In this document: positions 35,346-45,524 of the stretch, piece by piece
Position numbering within the stretch: the stretch's first letter is position 1
Layout of the letters: every line of letters begins with the position of its first letter
Source: Bacillota bacterium
GTDB lineage: Bacteria > Bacillota > Clostridia > Saccharofermentanales > UBA5734
DNA: 49,677 nucleotides
Assembly (NCBI GenBank): GCA_029548445.1
Contig: JAKPNJ010000326.1
Span: 1-49,677 of the forward strand
Direction: 5' to 3'
The notes under the pieces: model-generated
Databases searched by the model: none
What the model was told of the DNA's origin: nothing
Seen by the model: only the letters and a program-made list of their open reading frames with translations
Made by a program: the position numbers and the translations under genes

Positions 35346-37919
35346 ATGCCGGAGATGCGCCGTACTGTCCAAATACTGGGCCTGGCAATGGCAACCATGA
35401 TCCTGGTTGGATGTCTCCCCAGTGATGGGAAAATTCCCAATCAGCGGACGGACAGGCTCGAGGACTCCGAATTCAGCCTGGCGGTTAAGCAGGCGAACGG
35501 ATTCCTGCCTGTGGAAGAGAACGGGAACCTCATCCTGTCTGTCAATGGAAAGACGGCCGAGATCTCTGTACGGGATCTTTCGTCAGGCAGCATTTGGTAC
35601 TCGAATCCGCGCAATCTTCTGGAGGCGGGAGCATCATTGGATCCCGGACTTGGGCGGGCACTCTCGCAGATCGAGATTACATATGCGGATGCCGGTAATC
35701 ATGTCAATGAAATGAACTCCTACGACGATTCCGTTTCACTGGATCAATACGTGTTCGAAAAAATCGAGGGTGGAATCCGTGTCCTGTATGATATTGGAAA
35801 ACAGGAGAAGATCTTTCTCGTCCCCAGGGTCATCTCCGAAGAACGATTCAGGACAGTCATTCTGTCGAAACTGGACGAATCGGAACAGGAATCCATTCTC
35901 CGCTACTATCAGTTCTTCTCGAAGGGGGCGATCGCGAACAAGGAACTGGAATCCGAACTCATCCGGAAGTATCCCCTTCTCGAGACGGAGAACATTTATG
36001 TCCTGATCGACAACCTTGCGGAATTCGTCATGGAACGGCTGCAGAAAATCACCGAAAAGGCTGGATATCGCCTGGAGGATCTGCAGGAAGACGATCGGAT
36101 GAATGGGGTTGGGCAGGCGGAACAGGCGGTCTCCTTCAGGATTCCCGTGAACTATTGCATCCGGAACGACAGGCTCGAGACCTGGATCACCACGAAGGAA
36201 ATCAGGTATCCCGAGGGCATCAAGCTGCGGGAGATCCGCCTTCTGAGCCATTTCGGAGCCGCCAGCCCTGATGATGAAGGGTACCTGTTCATTCCCGATG
36301 GAAGCGGAGCCCTGATTCATTTCAACAATGGTCGGGCGCGGATGGGACCGTGTCGGATCCCCCTATACGGGCAGGATCCTGCACTTCAAATCAGGGAACG
36401 GCTGACTCCTTGGCTGAAGGCTCATTTGCCGGTCTATGGCATGAAGAAGGGAGACGCGGCTTTCCTGGCAATCCTCGAATCCGGGGACGCACTCGCCACC
36501 ATCAATGCATCCATCAGTGAAATATCCAGTTCCTACAATACAATCTATCCTTCTTTCAGCATGGACCAGAGTCTTGTGATGAAAGTGCCGTACCGTGACG
36601 AGAGTGACATGGACATCTATCAGCGGTCCCGTTTTGACGGCGAACTTCGCGTCCTGTTTTCTTTCCTGGGAGGAAAACAGGCCACATATATCGGCATGGC
36701 GACAGCCTACCGGGAGTATTTGCTGGATACCGGCGAGCTTGCTGTCCATGATCCGGAAGACATGTCCCTTTATATTGATTTTCTGGGGGCGATCCGAAAA
36801 GAGGATGAAATCCTGGGATTCCCATATACAAGGACGACATCCCTTACGACATTCGAGCAGGCTCGGAGCATCGCAGAACAGTTGCAGGCAGGAGGTGTTC
36901 CGGATCTTACCGCAAGATACATCGGCTGGGCCAATGGCGGTATCGAACACAGCCTTATGGATTCAATCGGGATCCAACGCCAACTCGGCTCGAAAGAGGA
37001 TCTTGCCGACCTTATGGCCTGCTTCCGGGATTTTGGATACACGCTTTTCATGGACATTGATATCCAGCGCGTCCATTTTCGGTCACTCTTCAGTCGATAC
37101 AGCCCCCTATTCGACAGTCCCCGGGACATCCTGGGCAAACCGGTTCGGGAACAGATCCTGGATACTGCGACCGGTGAAACAGTTGAACACGTCAGCCTTT
37201 TGTCTCCCTCCCGCTTTCCGGGGGTTGCGGAGAGTGCCGTCGGAAGCCTGAAAAGGGAAGGCATCAACCGCATATCCCTATCGACCCTGGGCGAACTTCT
37301 ATACTCCGACTTCAACTCCGGGCGATATATCGATCGCCAGCAATCCATCCGCTTGGCTCGGCAGGGCATCGAGGCATTCCGCGCAGCCGGGATGGAATTT
37401 GTCATTGAAGGGGCACATGCATATGCCCTTAAGGGCGCAGCCGCTGTCATCGGCCTTCCGGCCACATCCAACGGGTTCTATCTTGCTGATGAGGATGTGC
37501 CATTTTACCAGATCCTTCTTCATGGCATCCTTCCCTACGCCAGCCAGCCCCTGAACCTGGCAGGAGATCTCGAGCGGGAAACGCTTCGCCTTATCGAGAC
37601 CGGAACAGCCCCGCGCTTCACCTGGATGGCCCACATGAATGAGGAGCTGAAGGAATTGAAGGTCGATCGATATGCCGTCTCGTACAGGGAATGGATTGAC
37701 AGCGCGATCAGGATCCATCGGGATGTCGCGAATGCCCTGCTGTCGGTACAGGGATCTCGGATCATTGGTCACGAGCGGGTTTCCGAAACGCTTGCCCGAA
37801 CCGAATACAGCAATGGAGTCTGCATTTACGTCAACTACGACAGCAAGAGCGTTGAAGCGGATGGTCATGCAATTGAGTCGATGGGCTATCTGGTCGTGAC
37901 ACAGCCGGCTGGAGACTGA
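35346..37919 (+). CDS. DUF5696-type lipoprotein (possible distant TIM-barrel hydrolase)
   Basis: ILVGCLPSDGK lipobox; VNGKTAEISVRDLSSGSIWYSNP; LFIPDGSGALIHFNNG; C-terminal barrel-like GINRISLSTLGELLYSDFNSG. Confidence 0.7.
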   Translation: MPEMRRTVQILGLAMATMILVGCLPSDGKIPNQRTDRLEDSEFSLAVKQANGFLPVEENGNLILSVNGKTAEISVRDLSSGSIWYSNPRNLLEAGASLDPGLGRALSQIEITYADAGNHVNEMNSYDDSVSLDQYVFEKIEGGIRVLYDIGKQEKIFLVPRVISEERFRTVILSKLDESEQESILRYYQFFSKGAIANKELESELIRKYPLLETENIYVLIDNLAEFVMERLQKITEKAGYRLEDLQEDDRMNGVGQAEQAVSFRIPVNYCIRNDRLETWITTKEIRYPEGIKLREIRLLSHFGAASPDDEGYLFIPDGSGALIHFNNGRARMGPCRIPLYGQDPALQIRERLTPWLKAHLPVYGMKKGDAAFLAILESGDALATINASISEISSSYNTIYPSFSMDQSLVMKVPYRDESDMDIYQRSRFDGELRVLFSFLGGKQATYIGMATAYREYLLDTGELAVHDPEDMSLYIDFLGAIRKEDEILGFPYTRTTSLTTFEQARSIAEQLQAGGVPDLTARYIGWANGGIEHSLMDSIGIQRQLGSKEDLADLMACFRDFGYTLFMDIDIQRVHFRSLFSRYSPLFDSPRDILGKPVREQILDTATGETVEHVSLLSPSRFPGVAESAVGSLKREGINRISLSTLGELLYSDFNSGRYIDRQQSIRLARQGIEAFRAAGMEFVIEGAHAYALKGAAAVIGLPATSNGFYLADEDVPFYQILLHGILPYASQPLNLAGDLERETLRLIETGTAPRFTWMAHMNEELKELKVDRYAVSYREWIDSAIRIHRDVANALLSVQGSRIIGHERVSETLARTEYSNGVCIYVNYDSKSVEADGHAIESMGYLVVTQPAGD

Positions 37920-37926
37920 GGGGAGG

Positions 37927-38841
37927 ATGTGCATGGGGAGACGAAGAGGAATCACCTATCGACAGAAGCGTGCCCTGGCCGGGTGGTTGTTCTCCATACC
38001 CTTCCTGGTCGGGTTTTTCCTGTTTTTCCTGATTCCGGTCCTCCAGTCCCTGGTCATGGGTTTCCAAACTGTCAAAGCCTCACCGACCGGGATCAAGCTG
38101 ACCTTCATCGGACTTGAAAATTTCAAGCAGCTTCTCCTTGTGGATCCCGATTTCATCCCGGTCCTGGTCTCCAGCCTGACAGACCTGGCCATTGATTTCC
38201 CGGCCATCATTCTGTTCAGTTTCTTCATTGCGAGCCTCCTGAACCAGAAATTCCGGGGGAGGACCCTATCCCGCGTAATCTTCTTCCTGCCAGTGGTGAT
38301 CTCCTCCGGGGTCATCCAGCTGATCCAGAGCAGTCAATTGCAGGCCGTTTCCGCGACCTCCATCACAGCCGAGGCTCAGAACACCGGAGTGGTGCAGCTT
38401 GCTGATTTTGCCCTTGGCCTGATCCGTACGGTCAGGATTGATCCCGTGATCCTTGACTATGTCCAGATGGCTGTAGACCGGGCATATGGCATCACCGTGG
38501 CTTCCGGAATCCAGATCCTCATTTTTCTGGCAGGACTCCAGGGAATCCATCCGGCATTGTTCGAAGCGTCGAGCCTCGAAGGAGCGACAGGGTGGGAAAA
38601 CTTCTGGAAGATTACATTTCCCATGATCAGTCCCCTGATTCTCGTGAATTCGGTGTTCACGATCATCGACTCAATGGGTGGGCTGCTGAACCAGACGATC
38701 ATGAGGATCCACACGACCTCCTTCATTATCGGCAATTATGGGTATGCCTCTGCAATGAGTTGGACGTATTTCCTGATCATTTTCATCGTCCTGTCGATCT
38801 TCCTCTACCTGACGTCCAGGAAGGTCTACTATGAAAACTGA
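37927..38841 (+). CDS. carbohydrate ABC transporter permease
   Basis: AGWLFSIPFLVGFFLFFLIPVLQSLVMGF; EASSLEGATGWENFWKITFPMISPLI. Confidence 0.9.
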   Translation: MCMGRRRGITYRQKRALAGWLFSIPFLVGFFLFFLIPVLQSLVMGFQTVKASPTGIKLTFIGLENFKQLLLVDPDFIPVLVSSLTDLAIDFPAIILFSFFIASLLNQKFRGRTLSRVIFFLPVVISSGVIQLIQSSQLQAVSATSITAEAQNTGVVQLADFALGLIRTVRIDPVILDYVQMAVDRAYGITVASGIQILIFLAGLQGIHPALFEASSLEGATGWENFWKITFPMISPLILVNSVFTIIDSMGGLLNQTIMRIHTTSFIIGNYGYASAMSWTYFLIIFIVLSIFLYLTSRKVYYEN

Positions 38842-39814
38842 AAGCAGGACCCAACACATGAAAACTGCATGGCGGAACCGAATTGACAGGCAATGGTCGG
38901 CAGACAGGCTCAGGAGGCATTCCTGGACACTGTTTCGATTTCTGCTGATCGCCGGGCTTGCATTCATTATCGTGCAGCCGATCCTGATCGAGATCTCGTC
39001 TTCTTTCAAGGGGTTGAGTGATCTGTACGACGGATCCGTATTTCTTTTTCCGAAGAATCCGACCTGGAAGAACTACGTGGATGTTTGGAAATACCTGGAA
39101 TATCCATCCCGCCTGGCCTATACGGTCGCATATTGTCTCCTGTGTGCAACCCTTCAGGTCGTCAGTTGTTCTCTCGTCGCCTATGGCATCGCGCGATTCA
39201 ATTTTCGGGCAAAAAAAATGATCCTTGGCATGGCGATCGCGACCATCGTGGTTCCCATCCAAACAGTCCTTTTGCCCCAATTTCTCCAGTTCCATTACTT
39301 CTCTCCGATCACCATGTTCACTTTGGGGAACGTTCTGAAAGGCGTGAACCTGATCGGAACCCCCATTCCTCTGATCATCCTGTCGGCCACCGGGGTAGCT
39401 TTCAAGAACGGCCTGTTCATCTTCATGCTGCGACAGTACTACAGGAACCTGCCGAAAGAACTGGAAGAAGTCGCAAGCATTGATGGATGCGGTTTTTTCA
39501 AGACCTACGTGAGAATCATCACCCCTGGCGCCGCCACCATGATGATGACGGTTCTGCTGTTTGCATTCGTCTTCCAGTGGAATGACTACTTCTTCACGAC
39601 AGTCCTGACTCCAGGGTTGAATGTATTCTCCACCGTTATTGTCAACATTGGAGAATCCATTGCCGTGACACAGGGGATCTGGTTCGGAAACATGCAGGAG
39701 ATGCTGTATGACAGTGCCGCACTCATCCTCTTTATCCTGCCGCTCATCATTCTGTATTCATTCACACAGCGGTTCTTTGTCCAGAGTATCGAACGGAGCG
39801 GCATTGTGGGATGA
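38831..39814 (+). CDS. carbohydrate ABC transporter permease
   Basis: LPKELEEVASIDGCGFFKTYVRIITPGAATMM; QWNDYFFTTVL. Confidence 0.92.
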   Translation: MKTESRTQHMKTAWRNRIDRQWSADRLRRHSWTLFRFLLIAGLAFIIVQPILIEISSSFKGLSDLYDGSVFLFPKNPTWKNYVDVWKYLEYPSRLAYTVAYCLLCATLQVVSCSLVAYGIARFNFRAKKMILGMAIATIVVPIQTVLLPQFLQFHYFSPITMFTLGNVLKGVNLIGTPIPLIILSATGVAFKNGLFIFMLRQYYRNLPKELEEVASIDGCGFFKTYVRIITPGAATMMMTVLLFAFVFQWNDYFFTTVLTPGLNVFSTVIVNIGESIAVTQGIWFGNMQEMLYDSAALILFILPLIILYSFTQRFFVQSIERSGIVG

Positions 39815-39846
39815 TGTCCGAATCTCCGACGGCATGGAGATATCAA

Positions 39847-39910
39847 GTTAATATAGTGCATTGATGCGGTTAGCGCCGTACATGGACTTGCAGTTCCCGT
39901 GAAATATAAT
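39847..39910 (+). promoter_or_regulatory. composite element copy R3: GTTAATATAGTGCA...GTTAGCGCCGTACATGGACT-16-TATAAT
   Basis: GTTAA at 39847, GTTAG at 39869; -35 TGGACT 39883-39888; -10 TATAAT 39905-39910. Confidence 0.72.
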
Positions 39911-39990
39911 TTAAGCATGGGAAAGGATTAATATTGCAGTCGCATGTGTTCCGGAACAAGGCCTGCGAATGAAGATGGGGAGGGAATACC

Positions 39991-41415
39991 ATGAAGGCTC
40001 GTACTCGTGGACAGAACGGAAATGGAACAAGAAGCGGATTCGTTATTTGGCTACTACTGTTGCTGCTGATCAGTCTTGTGGCCTGCGAGGCCGCCCCGTC
40101 GGTGACGCCTACCCCGATACCTACCAGTGCTCCAACCGATGCAGCAACTCCGGTTCCAACCGAACCCGGGCGCGAAGTCAAGGATCTTCAGGGCCGTGAG
40201 ATCCGGCTGTTCATTTATGGTTTTGACAGGGCCTGGATGGAAAATGATTTCAACGGAAAGCGAACACTGAATCGGTTCTCCGAGATCGAGACGAAATTCA
40301 ACTGCAAGCTGACAATCCTGTCAGGACCCAAGGACACAACCAATGAAGCCATCTGGGCGACAATCATTTCAGGAAATCCCAGTGCGGACATCATTGACGG
40401 TGCCGGTCCCCATCTGATCGCACAACCGGTCTCCAATGCTTTATATATGGACCTCAACACATTTGGGGTCTTCGATTGGTCCGATGAGAAGTGGGATCCC
40501 AATATCATGGAACTGCTGGAATTCAAGGGGAAGCAATATGGGTGCACGACCCGCGGAGATCTGACCCAGCGATACATGCTGAACAATGTCATGTTTTTCA
40601 ATCGGGGCCTCGTCCAGAGTGCAGGATACAATCCCGATGATCTCTATACCTGGCAGGCAGAAGGTACCTGGACCTGGGAGAAATTCGAGGAGGTTGCCGA
40701 AAAAATTTCCAAGCTCTCAACTGCAGAAACGGAGATTTTCGGTTCCATCAGCAACGATCTTCGTTTGTATTCCGGATTGGTCGCTTCCATGGGAGCCAAG
40801 TGGATCACGAACAACGCGGATGGAATTCCCGAGTTCACGGCAGATGATCCCAAGGCGATGGAGGCTCTTGACTTCTACCTCAATTTGTTCAGGAAGGGGA
40901 TCATACCGGATACGGACGAGTACAATAACCAACGCCTGTTCACATCAGGAACCATCGGATTCATGCCGGACTACCTGGATAAGGTCAACAACAAAACACT
41001 CAAGATCAGTACAATCAAGGATGGCTACGGCCTTCTCATGTTCCCGAAGCACAAGGATGCCGAGGATTATGTTTCGTTCCGCGACTGGTTCGGTTTCTGG
41101 GCCATTCCGACGGGAGCGAGCGAGCCCCGGGACATTGCATTGGTCATCAACTACCTGACGGATCCGATGGAAGGTGCTGCCGACCCACAAGTCATTTTCG
41201 AATCCTATGTCAAGGATGAAGGATCCCTTGCCGTCTTCGACCTCATCCAGGACCGTACCGTCATTTTGCCAACCTTCATGAGCAATCCTGTGTGCCGTTT
41301 GTGGCAGGGACAGCTGGGCTTGATACGCCGCGGCGAGAAGACCCCGGCTGAAGCGATTGCCGAGAATAAGGCGCAATACGAAGCGGAACTCGATGCGATA
41401 TGGAAAATCGGGTGA
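39991..41415 (+). CDS. extracellular solute-binding lipoprotein
   Basis: IWLLLLLLISLVACEAAPS lipobox; NPSADIIDGAGPHLIAQPVSNALYMDLNTF. Confidence 0.88.
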   Translation: MKARTRGQNGNGTRSGFVIWLLLLLLISLVACEAAPSVTPTPIPTSAPTDAATPVPTEPGREVKDLQGREIRLFIYGFDRAWMENDFNGKRTLNRFSEIETKFNCKLTILSGPKDTTNEAIWATIISGNPSADIIDGAGPHLIAQPVSNALYMDLNTFGVFDWSDEKWDPNIMELLEFKGKQYGCTTRGDLTQRYMLNNVMFFNRGLVQSAGYNPDDLYTWQAEGTWTWEKFEEVAEKISKLSTAETEIFGSISNDLRLYSGLVASMGAKWITNNADGIPEFTADDPKAMEALDFYLNLFRKGIIPDTDEYNNQRLFTSGTIGFMPDYLDKVNNKTLKISTIKDGYGLLMFPKHKDAEDYVSFRDWFGFWAIPTGASEPRDIALVINYLTDPMEGAADPQVIFESYVKDEGSLAVFDLIQDRTVILPTFMSNPVCRLWQGQLGLIRRGEKTPAEAIAENKAQYEAELDAIWKIG

Positions 41416-41486
41416 CCACGGCCTGATCCGGGAATCGGAGAAGCCTGCAGACACAAATGGTATCGGGACATCCCGCGGGAGTTGTC

Positions 41487-44198
41487 ATGAAGATGGACGA
41501 TTGTTCGCAAGGTATTGTTGCGCTATGTGATTATTTGCATAATCCGCTCGGCGTCAACAATCCCACCCCCAGTTTTTCCTGGCGCCTGACAGGCTCGGCT
41601 GGCCAGCAATATCAATATCAAATCCTGGTACGTGACTCGAAGGATTGCGGCAGGACGCGATCCGGCAACTGTTGGGACAGTGGCATTGTCCAGGACCATC
41701 GATCGATCGGAATCCCCTATGGCGGCCGCCCCCTGCAGAGTTGTCACCGTTATGACTGGCAGGTGTCTGTCTGGTGTGACGGGGATTCCGAACCCTGCAG
41801 GGGACCCTGGAACCATTTTGAAACTGCCATTCTGCACGATGCTGAATGGAAGGCTCTCTGGATCGAGCCCGCCACCCTGTCGCCAGGTACGACCTCGCTC
41901 ATACGAAGAAGCTTCCAAGTCGACGGCCCCCTGGACAGGGCTCGCCTATACATAAGCGGCTTGGGATATCACTATGTATGGCTGAATGGTCGACGCGTCG
42001 GGGATGGCTGGCTTGAACCCGGCTGGACCAATTACCAGAAAACCGTCCTGTATTGCGTCCATGACATTACGGAGCTGGTTGAGTCGGGTGAAAACGTCCT
42101 TGGTGTCGAAATCGGCGATGGCTGGTATGGACACCAGCATCCCAGTTTCACCCGGTACATTGGTCATCAGCCCAGCTGGCATTCCCATCCGAAGCTCCTT
42201 TTTGAAATAAGCCTGGCTTTTCAGGATGGCAGCTGCATCGTGGTGCCAAGCAGGGCCGATGGAGAAACCGTATCGACTGAAGGACCCACAGTGCGGAACA
42301 GTATCTATGACGGCGAGACCTATGATGCAACTCGAAGGATCGATGGCTGGAATGAAAGATCCCATCGCATGGACTGGAGTCGCTGGAAGCCGGTGATCCT
42401 GTCGGATCCTCCTGGCGGCATTCGAAAAGCACAGATGATGCCGCCCATTCGGACGACGGATATCCTTCCGGCGATTGGTTCGTCTCGTTCCGGACCATGC
42501 AGGACGGTTTATGATTTCGGCCAGAATATGGCCGGCGTTGTGGAGGTCAGGGTATCCGGGAAAAGAGGAGACCGGATCGTGTTGCGACATGCCGAGACAC
42601 TTGCTCCGGAAGGGCGGATCAATCAGGAGAACCTGAGGGGTGCACAGGCAACGGATATTTTTTTTCTGGAAGGCATCGGAGAGGAAACCCACGAGCCTCG
42701 CTTCACTTACCACGGATTTCGGTACGTAGAGGTCGAAGCACCCCAGGAAGTGCAGATTCACGAAATAAGGGCCAAAGTTCTGCATACGGATGTCAGACGA
42801 ACCGGCTTCTTCACATCGAGCCATGAAGAATTGAATCAATTGTATAACGCCGTGATCTGGACCGAAAGAAGCAACATGCACAGTGTCCCGACGGATTGCC
42901 CTCAGAGGGACGAGCGGATGGCCTGGCTGAACGACATGACTGTCCGCTGCGAAGCGGCAAGCATTCATTTCGACCTGGTCCATTTCTATCGAAAGTGGAT
43001 GGACGACCTGGCGGACGAACAGTCTTCTTCCGGATATGTTCCGGACACAGCCCCGTACATATATGGAGGCAATCCTGCCCAGCACATCTCGTCTTGCATG
43101 GTGCTGGTCCCGTGGCTGATGTACCTGAACTACGGCGATGAGACGACCATGAGGAAATTCTATGGGAACATGCGACGCTACCTGCTGTTTCTTGATTCCC
43201 AAACAGCGGAGGATGGCATCCTGAAGGACAAGTACTATGGTGAATGGGCTGCTCCGATTGGTGTGTGTCATGAGGAGATTGCCTGGAGCGCCTTGCCAAA
43301 GGACATCCCATCCGGTCTGGTGACAACAGGGTACCTCTACTATGTTGCACGAACAATGGAGCTGGTTGCCTCCCATCTGGACTACCCGCAGGATGTCAAT
43401 GAATATTCGGAAATCGCGAAAAAGGCGAAAGCCGCCATCAACCTCCGCTACTTTAACCTTGTGGACGGATGCTACTTTCCGGGATCCCAGGGATCCAACA
43501 TTTTTCCCCTCTATCTCGGCATTGTTCCGGATGGCCAGCATGAACGAGTCTTCCGGAATCTGCTGCAAGACCTTGTCAACCATCGACAGTATCATTTGAC
43601 TACTGGCAACCAGATGACCAAATACCTGTTTGAGGTTCTGGACCAGGGCGAAAGGAACGATGTCGCACTCGCCCTTCTGGAGAATAATGATTATCCTGGT
43701 TTCGGGTATATGCTTGCGAATGGTGCGACCACGATTTGGGAACGCTGGGAGAGACTCGAGGGAGGGGGTATGAACTCCCACAACCATCCCATGCATGGGG
43801 CCTTCTCGTCTTGGTTCTACAAGACTCTTGGCGGGATCCGGCTGGATCGTTCGGGGGGCATTCTCCAGGGATTGCGCCTGGAGCCCCAAACGGAAATTGG
43901 CCTTGACTTTGTCGCTGTCGAATATGAGTCTGTCAAGGGCCCGATTCGCATGGCATGGCGAAAGCAGGAAGGCTCGATCCACCACTCCATGGAAATACCC
44001 TGGAACTTGCCTGCCGTTTTTGTCCTGAAACTGCCGGCGAATCCCTTCCGGATCGAGATGGATGGGAGGGAGATCGTCTTCGAAGGTTCCGACGCCAATG
44101 CGCCAGACGGGATCACGTGCCGGATGAATGAGTCAGGGGAAAAATTGATTTTCAGCATTCCATCCGGCCAGCATGACATCGTATTGCTGACAGGATAG
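41487..44198 (+). CDS. alpha-L-rhamnosidase (GH78), no signal peptide
   Basis: LHNPLGVNNPTPSFSWRL; YISGLGYHYVWLNGRRVGDGWLEPGWTNYQKTVLY; DCPQRDERMAWLNDM; GATTIWERWE; MHGAFSSWFYKTLGGI. Confidence 0.93.
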   Translation: MKMDDCSQGIVALCDYLHNPLGVNNPTPSFSWRLTGSAGQQYQYQILVRDSKDCGRTRSGNCWDSGIVQDHRSIGIPYGGRPLQSCHRYDWQVSVWCDGDSEPCRGPWNHFETAILHDAEWKALWIEPATLSPGTTSLIRRSFQVDGPLDRARLYISGLGYHYVWLNGRRVGDGWLEPGWTNYQKTVLYCVHDITELVESGENVLGVEIGDGWYGHQHPSFTRYIGHQPSWHSHPKLLFEISLAFQDGSCIVVPSRADGETVSTEGPTVRNSIYDGETYDATRRIDGWNERSHRMDWSRWKPVILSDPPGGIRKAQMMPPIRTTDILPAIGSSRSGPCRTVYDFGQNMAGVVEVRVSGKRGDRIVLRHAETLAPEGRINQENLRGAQATDIFFLEGIGEETHEPRFTYHGFRYVEVEAPQEVQIHEIRAKVLHTDVRRTGFFTSSHEELNQLYNAVIWTERSNMHSVPTDCPQRDERMAWLNDMTVRCEAASIHFDLVHFYRKWMDDLADEQSSSGYVPDTAPYIYGGNPAQHISSCMVLVPWLMYLNYGDETTMRKFYGNMRRYLLFLDSQTAEDGILKDKYYGEWAAPIGVCHEEIAWSALPKDIPSGLVTTGYLYYVARTMELVASHLDYPQDVNEYSEIAKKAKAAINLRYFNLVDGCYFPGSQGSNIFPLYLGIVPDGQHERVFRNLLQDLVNHRQYHLTTGNQMTKYLFEVLDQGERNDVALALLENNDYPGFGYMLANGATTIWERWERLEGGGMNSHNHPMHGAFSSWFYKTLGGIRLDRSGGILQGLRLEPQTEIGLDFVAVEYESVKGPIRMAWRKQEGSIHHSMEIPWNLPAVFVLKLPANPFRIEMDGREIVFEGSDANAPDGITCRMNESGEKLIFSIPSGQHDIVLLTG

Positions 44199-44254
44199 GA
44201 ATGGATTGCGTTCCGTTTCGGCCACATGTCGGGTGAAAGTGTAGGTTCTGCAGT

Positions 44255-45457
44255 ATGGTCAACGACCGGGCCAATCACATCTGGGTCGATAATTCGCGAC
44301 ACAGGATTCCGGATCACCAGGCACCCCGGCTTCTGGACGAGCAGACTGGCTGGATCCGGAACGAAAGGGATGTCCTGACCGGTTTTTACAGTATGTATCA
44401 ACCGGAAGTCATTGCCGTGGAGGACTCGGAATATCCATACCGCATGTGGTTCATGGGGTGGGCTTACAATCAGCTCAACGAGCCTGCAGTTCTACCGGAT
44501 GGCAGTGATTATCCGGGGTGGCCCGGTGGTGATGCAATTTTTACAGCCCGCTCCAGGAACCTTGACGACTGGGAGGTCTATGCGAAATATTCGAACGGAA
44601 CAGGCGATCCATACTGGGATACAAGGCAGAAAACCACAGACTGGGTTCCGGTACTGACTTGCCAGAACACCTGGTATGACGATTTCCATGTCGGTGATCC
44701 TTCCATTGTATATGACGGCGGTCTGTTCTACATGGCATACTCGGCGATGGGAACCGACAAGCCCAATCCCGAAGAGGAATTTCCCTGGAGCGATAATGCA
44801 GCCTGCATCATGGGTGCGATCTCAACGGATGGAATCCACTGGAAACGAAGCAAGGAACCCTTGCTGATCTGGGAGAACGAATACGGTTTCGACGAAACCA
44901 GATACCGGGATCAATATCGGGGAGGATATCAGCGGCCGTCTCTCATGTATGAGGACAACCGTTGGAAGATATGGTATGACTTTGAGGCAGGACCGACGAA
45001 TCGCGTGTCCATCGGGTATGCAGAAAACCAGGGCGATTTCTTGTCGCCGGATGACTGGCACAGGAAGACCGGTGATGATACACCCCTGATCTCCCATTGG
45101 GTTGATTTTGATGTCGTTCGGATCGGATCGATCTATTATGCATATGGAGATCCCTTCCTGGCGACCTGTGGAATCCATGATCCTCAACTGGTCGACTATG
45201 ATGCGAACTGGTCCAGGCGCCAGATTGTCGAAGCACAATCGTATGACGGGATACATTGGGTGACAACTGGGTATTTCCGGCCTGACCGTGATTGCCCTGC
45301 GAACCAGATCCCGCAGGTCTTTCTGGACCATGATCGACAGCGGGTCTGCCTATTCTATGCGACACAGCGCGGGATCCGGCCGGACGGATCGTATGACTGG
45401 CGATGGAGCGGGTTTCGATATATGACACGCGATCTCTCCTGCTATATCGTTCGGTAA
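44255..45457 (+). CDS. GH43/GH32-like beta-propeller protein, predicted cytoplasmic
   Basis: YPYRMWFMGWAYN, WYDDFHVGDPSIVYDGGLFYMAYSAMGTDKP, repeated propeller blades; no signal peptide. Confidence 0.7.
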   Translation: MVNDRANHIWVDNSRHRIPDHQAPRLLDEQTGWIRNERDVLTGFYSMYQPEVIAVEDSEYPYRMWFMGWAYNQLNEPAVLPDGSDYPGWPGGDAIFTARSRNLDDWEVYAKYSNGTGDPYWDTRQKTTDWVPVLTCQNTWYDDFHVGDPSIVYDGGLFYMAYSAMGTDKPNPEEEFPWSDNAACIMGAISTDGIHWKRSKEPLLIWENEYGFDETRYRDQYRGGYQRPSLMYEDNRWKIWYDFEAGPTNRVSIGYAENQGDFLSPDDWHRKTGDDTPLISHWVDFDVVRIGSIYYAYGDPFLATCGIHDPQLVDYDANWSRRQIVEAQSYDGIHWVTTGYFRPDRDCPANQIPQVFLDHDRQRVCLFYATQRGIRPDGSYDWRWSGFRYMTRDLSCYIVR

Positions 45458-45524
45458 GATTGCCTGCTGTCCTGGACCGTTCCATCCTGGGACCTTTGCC
45501 ATTGCAATGCTAGGAGAATCCTGA

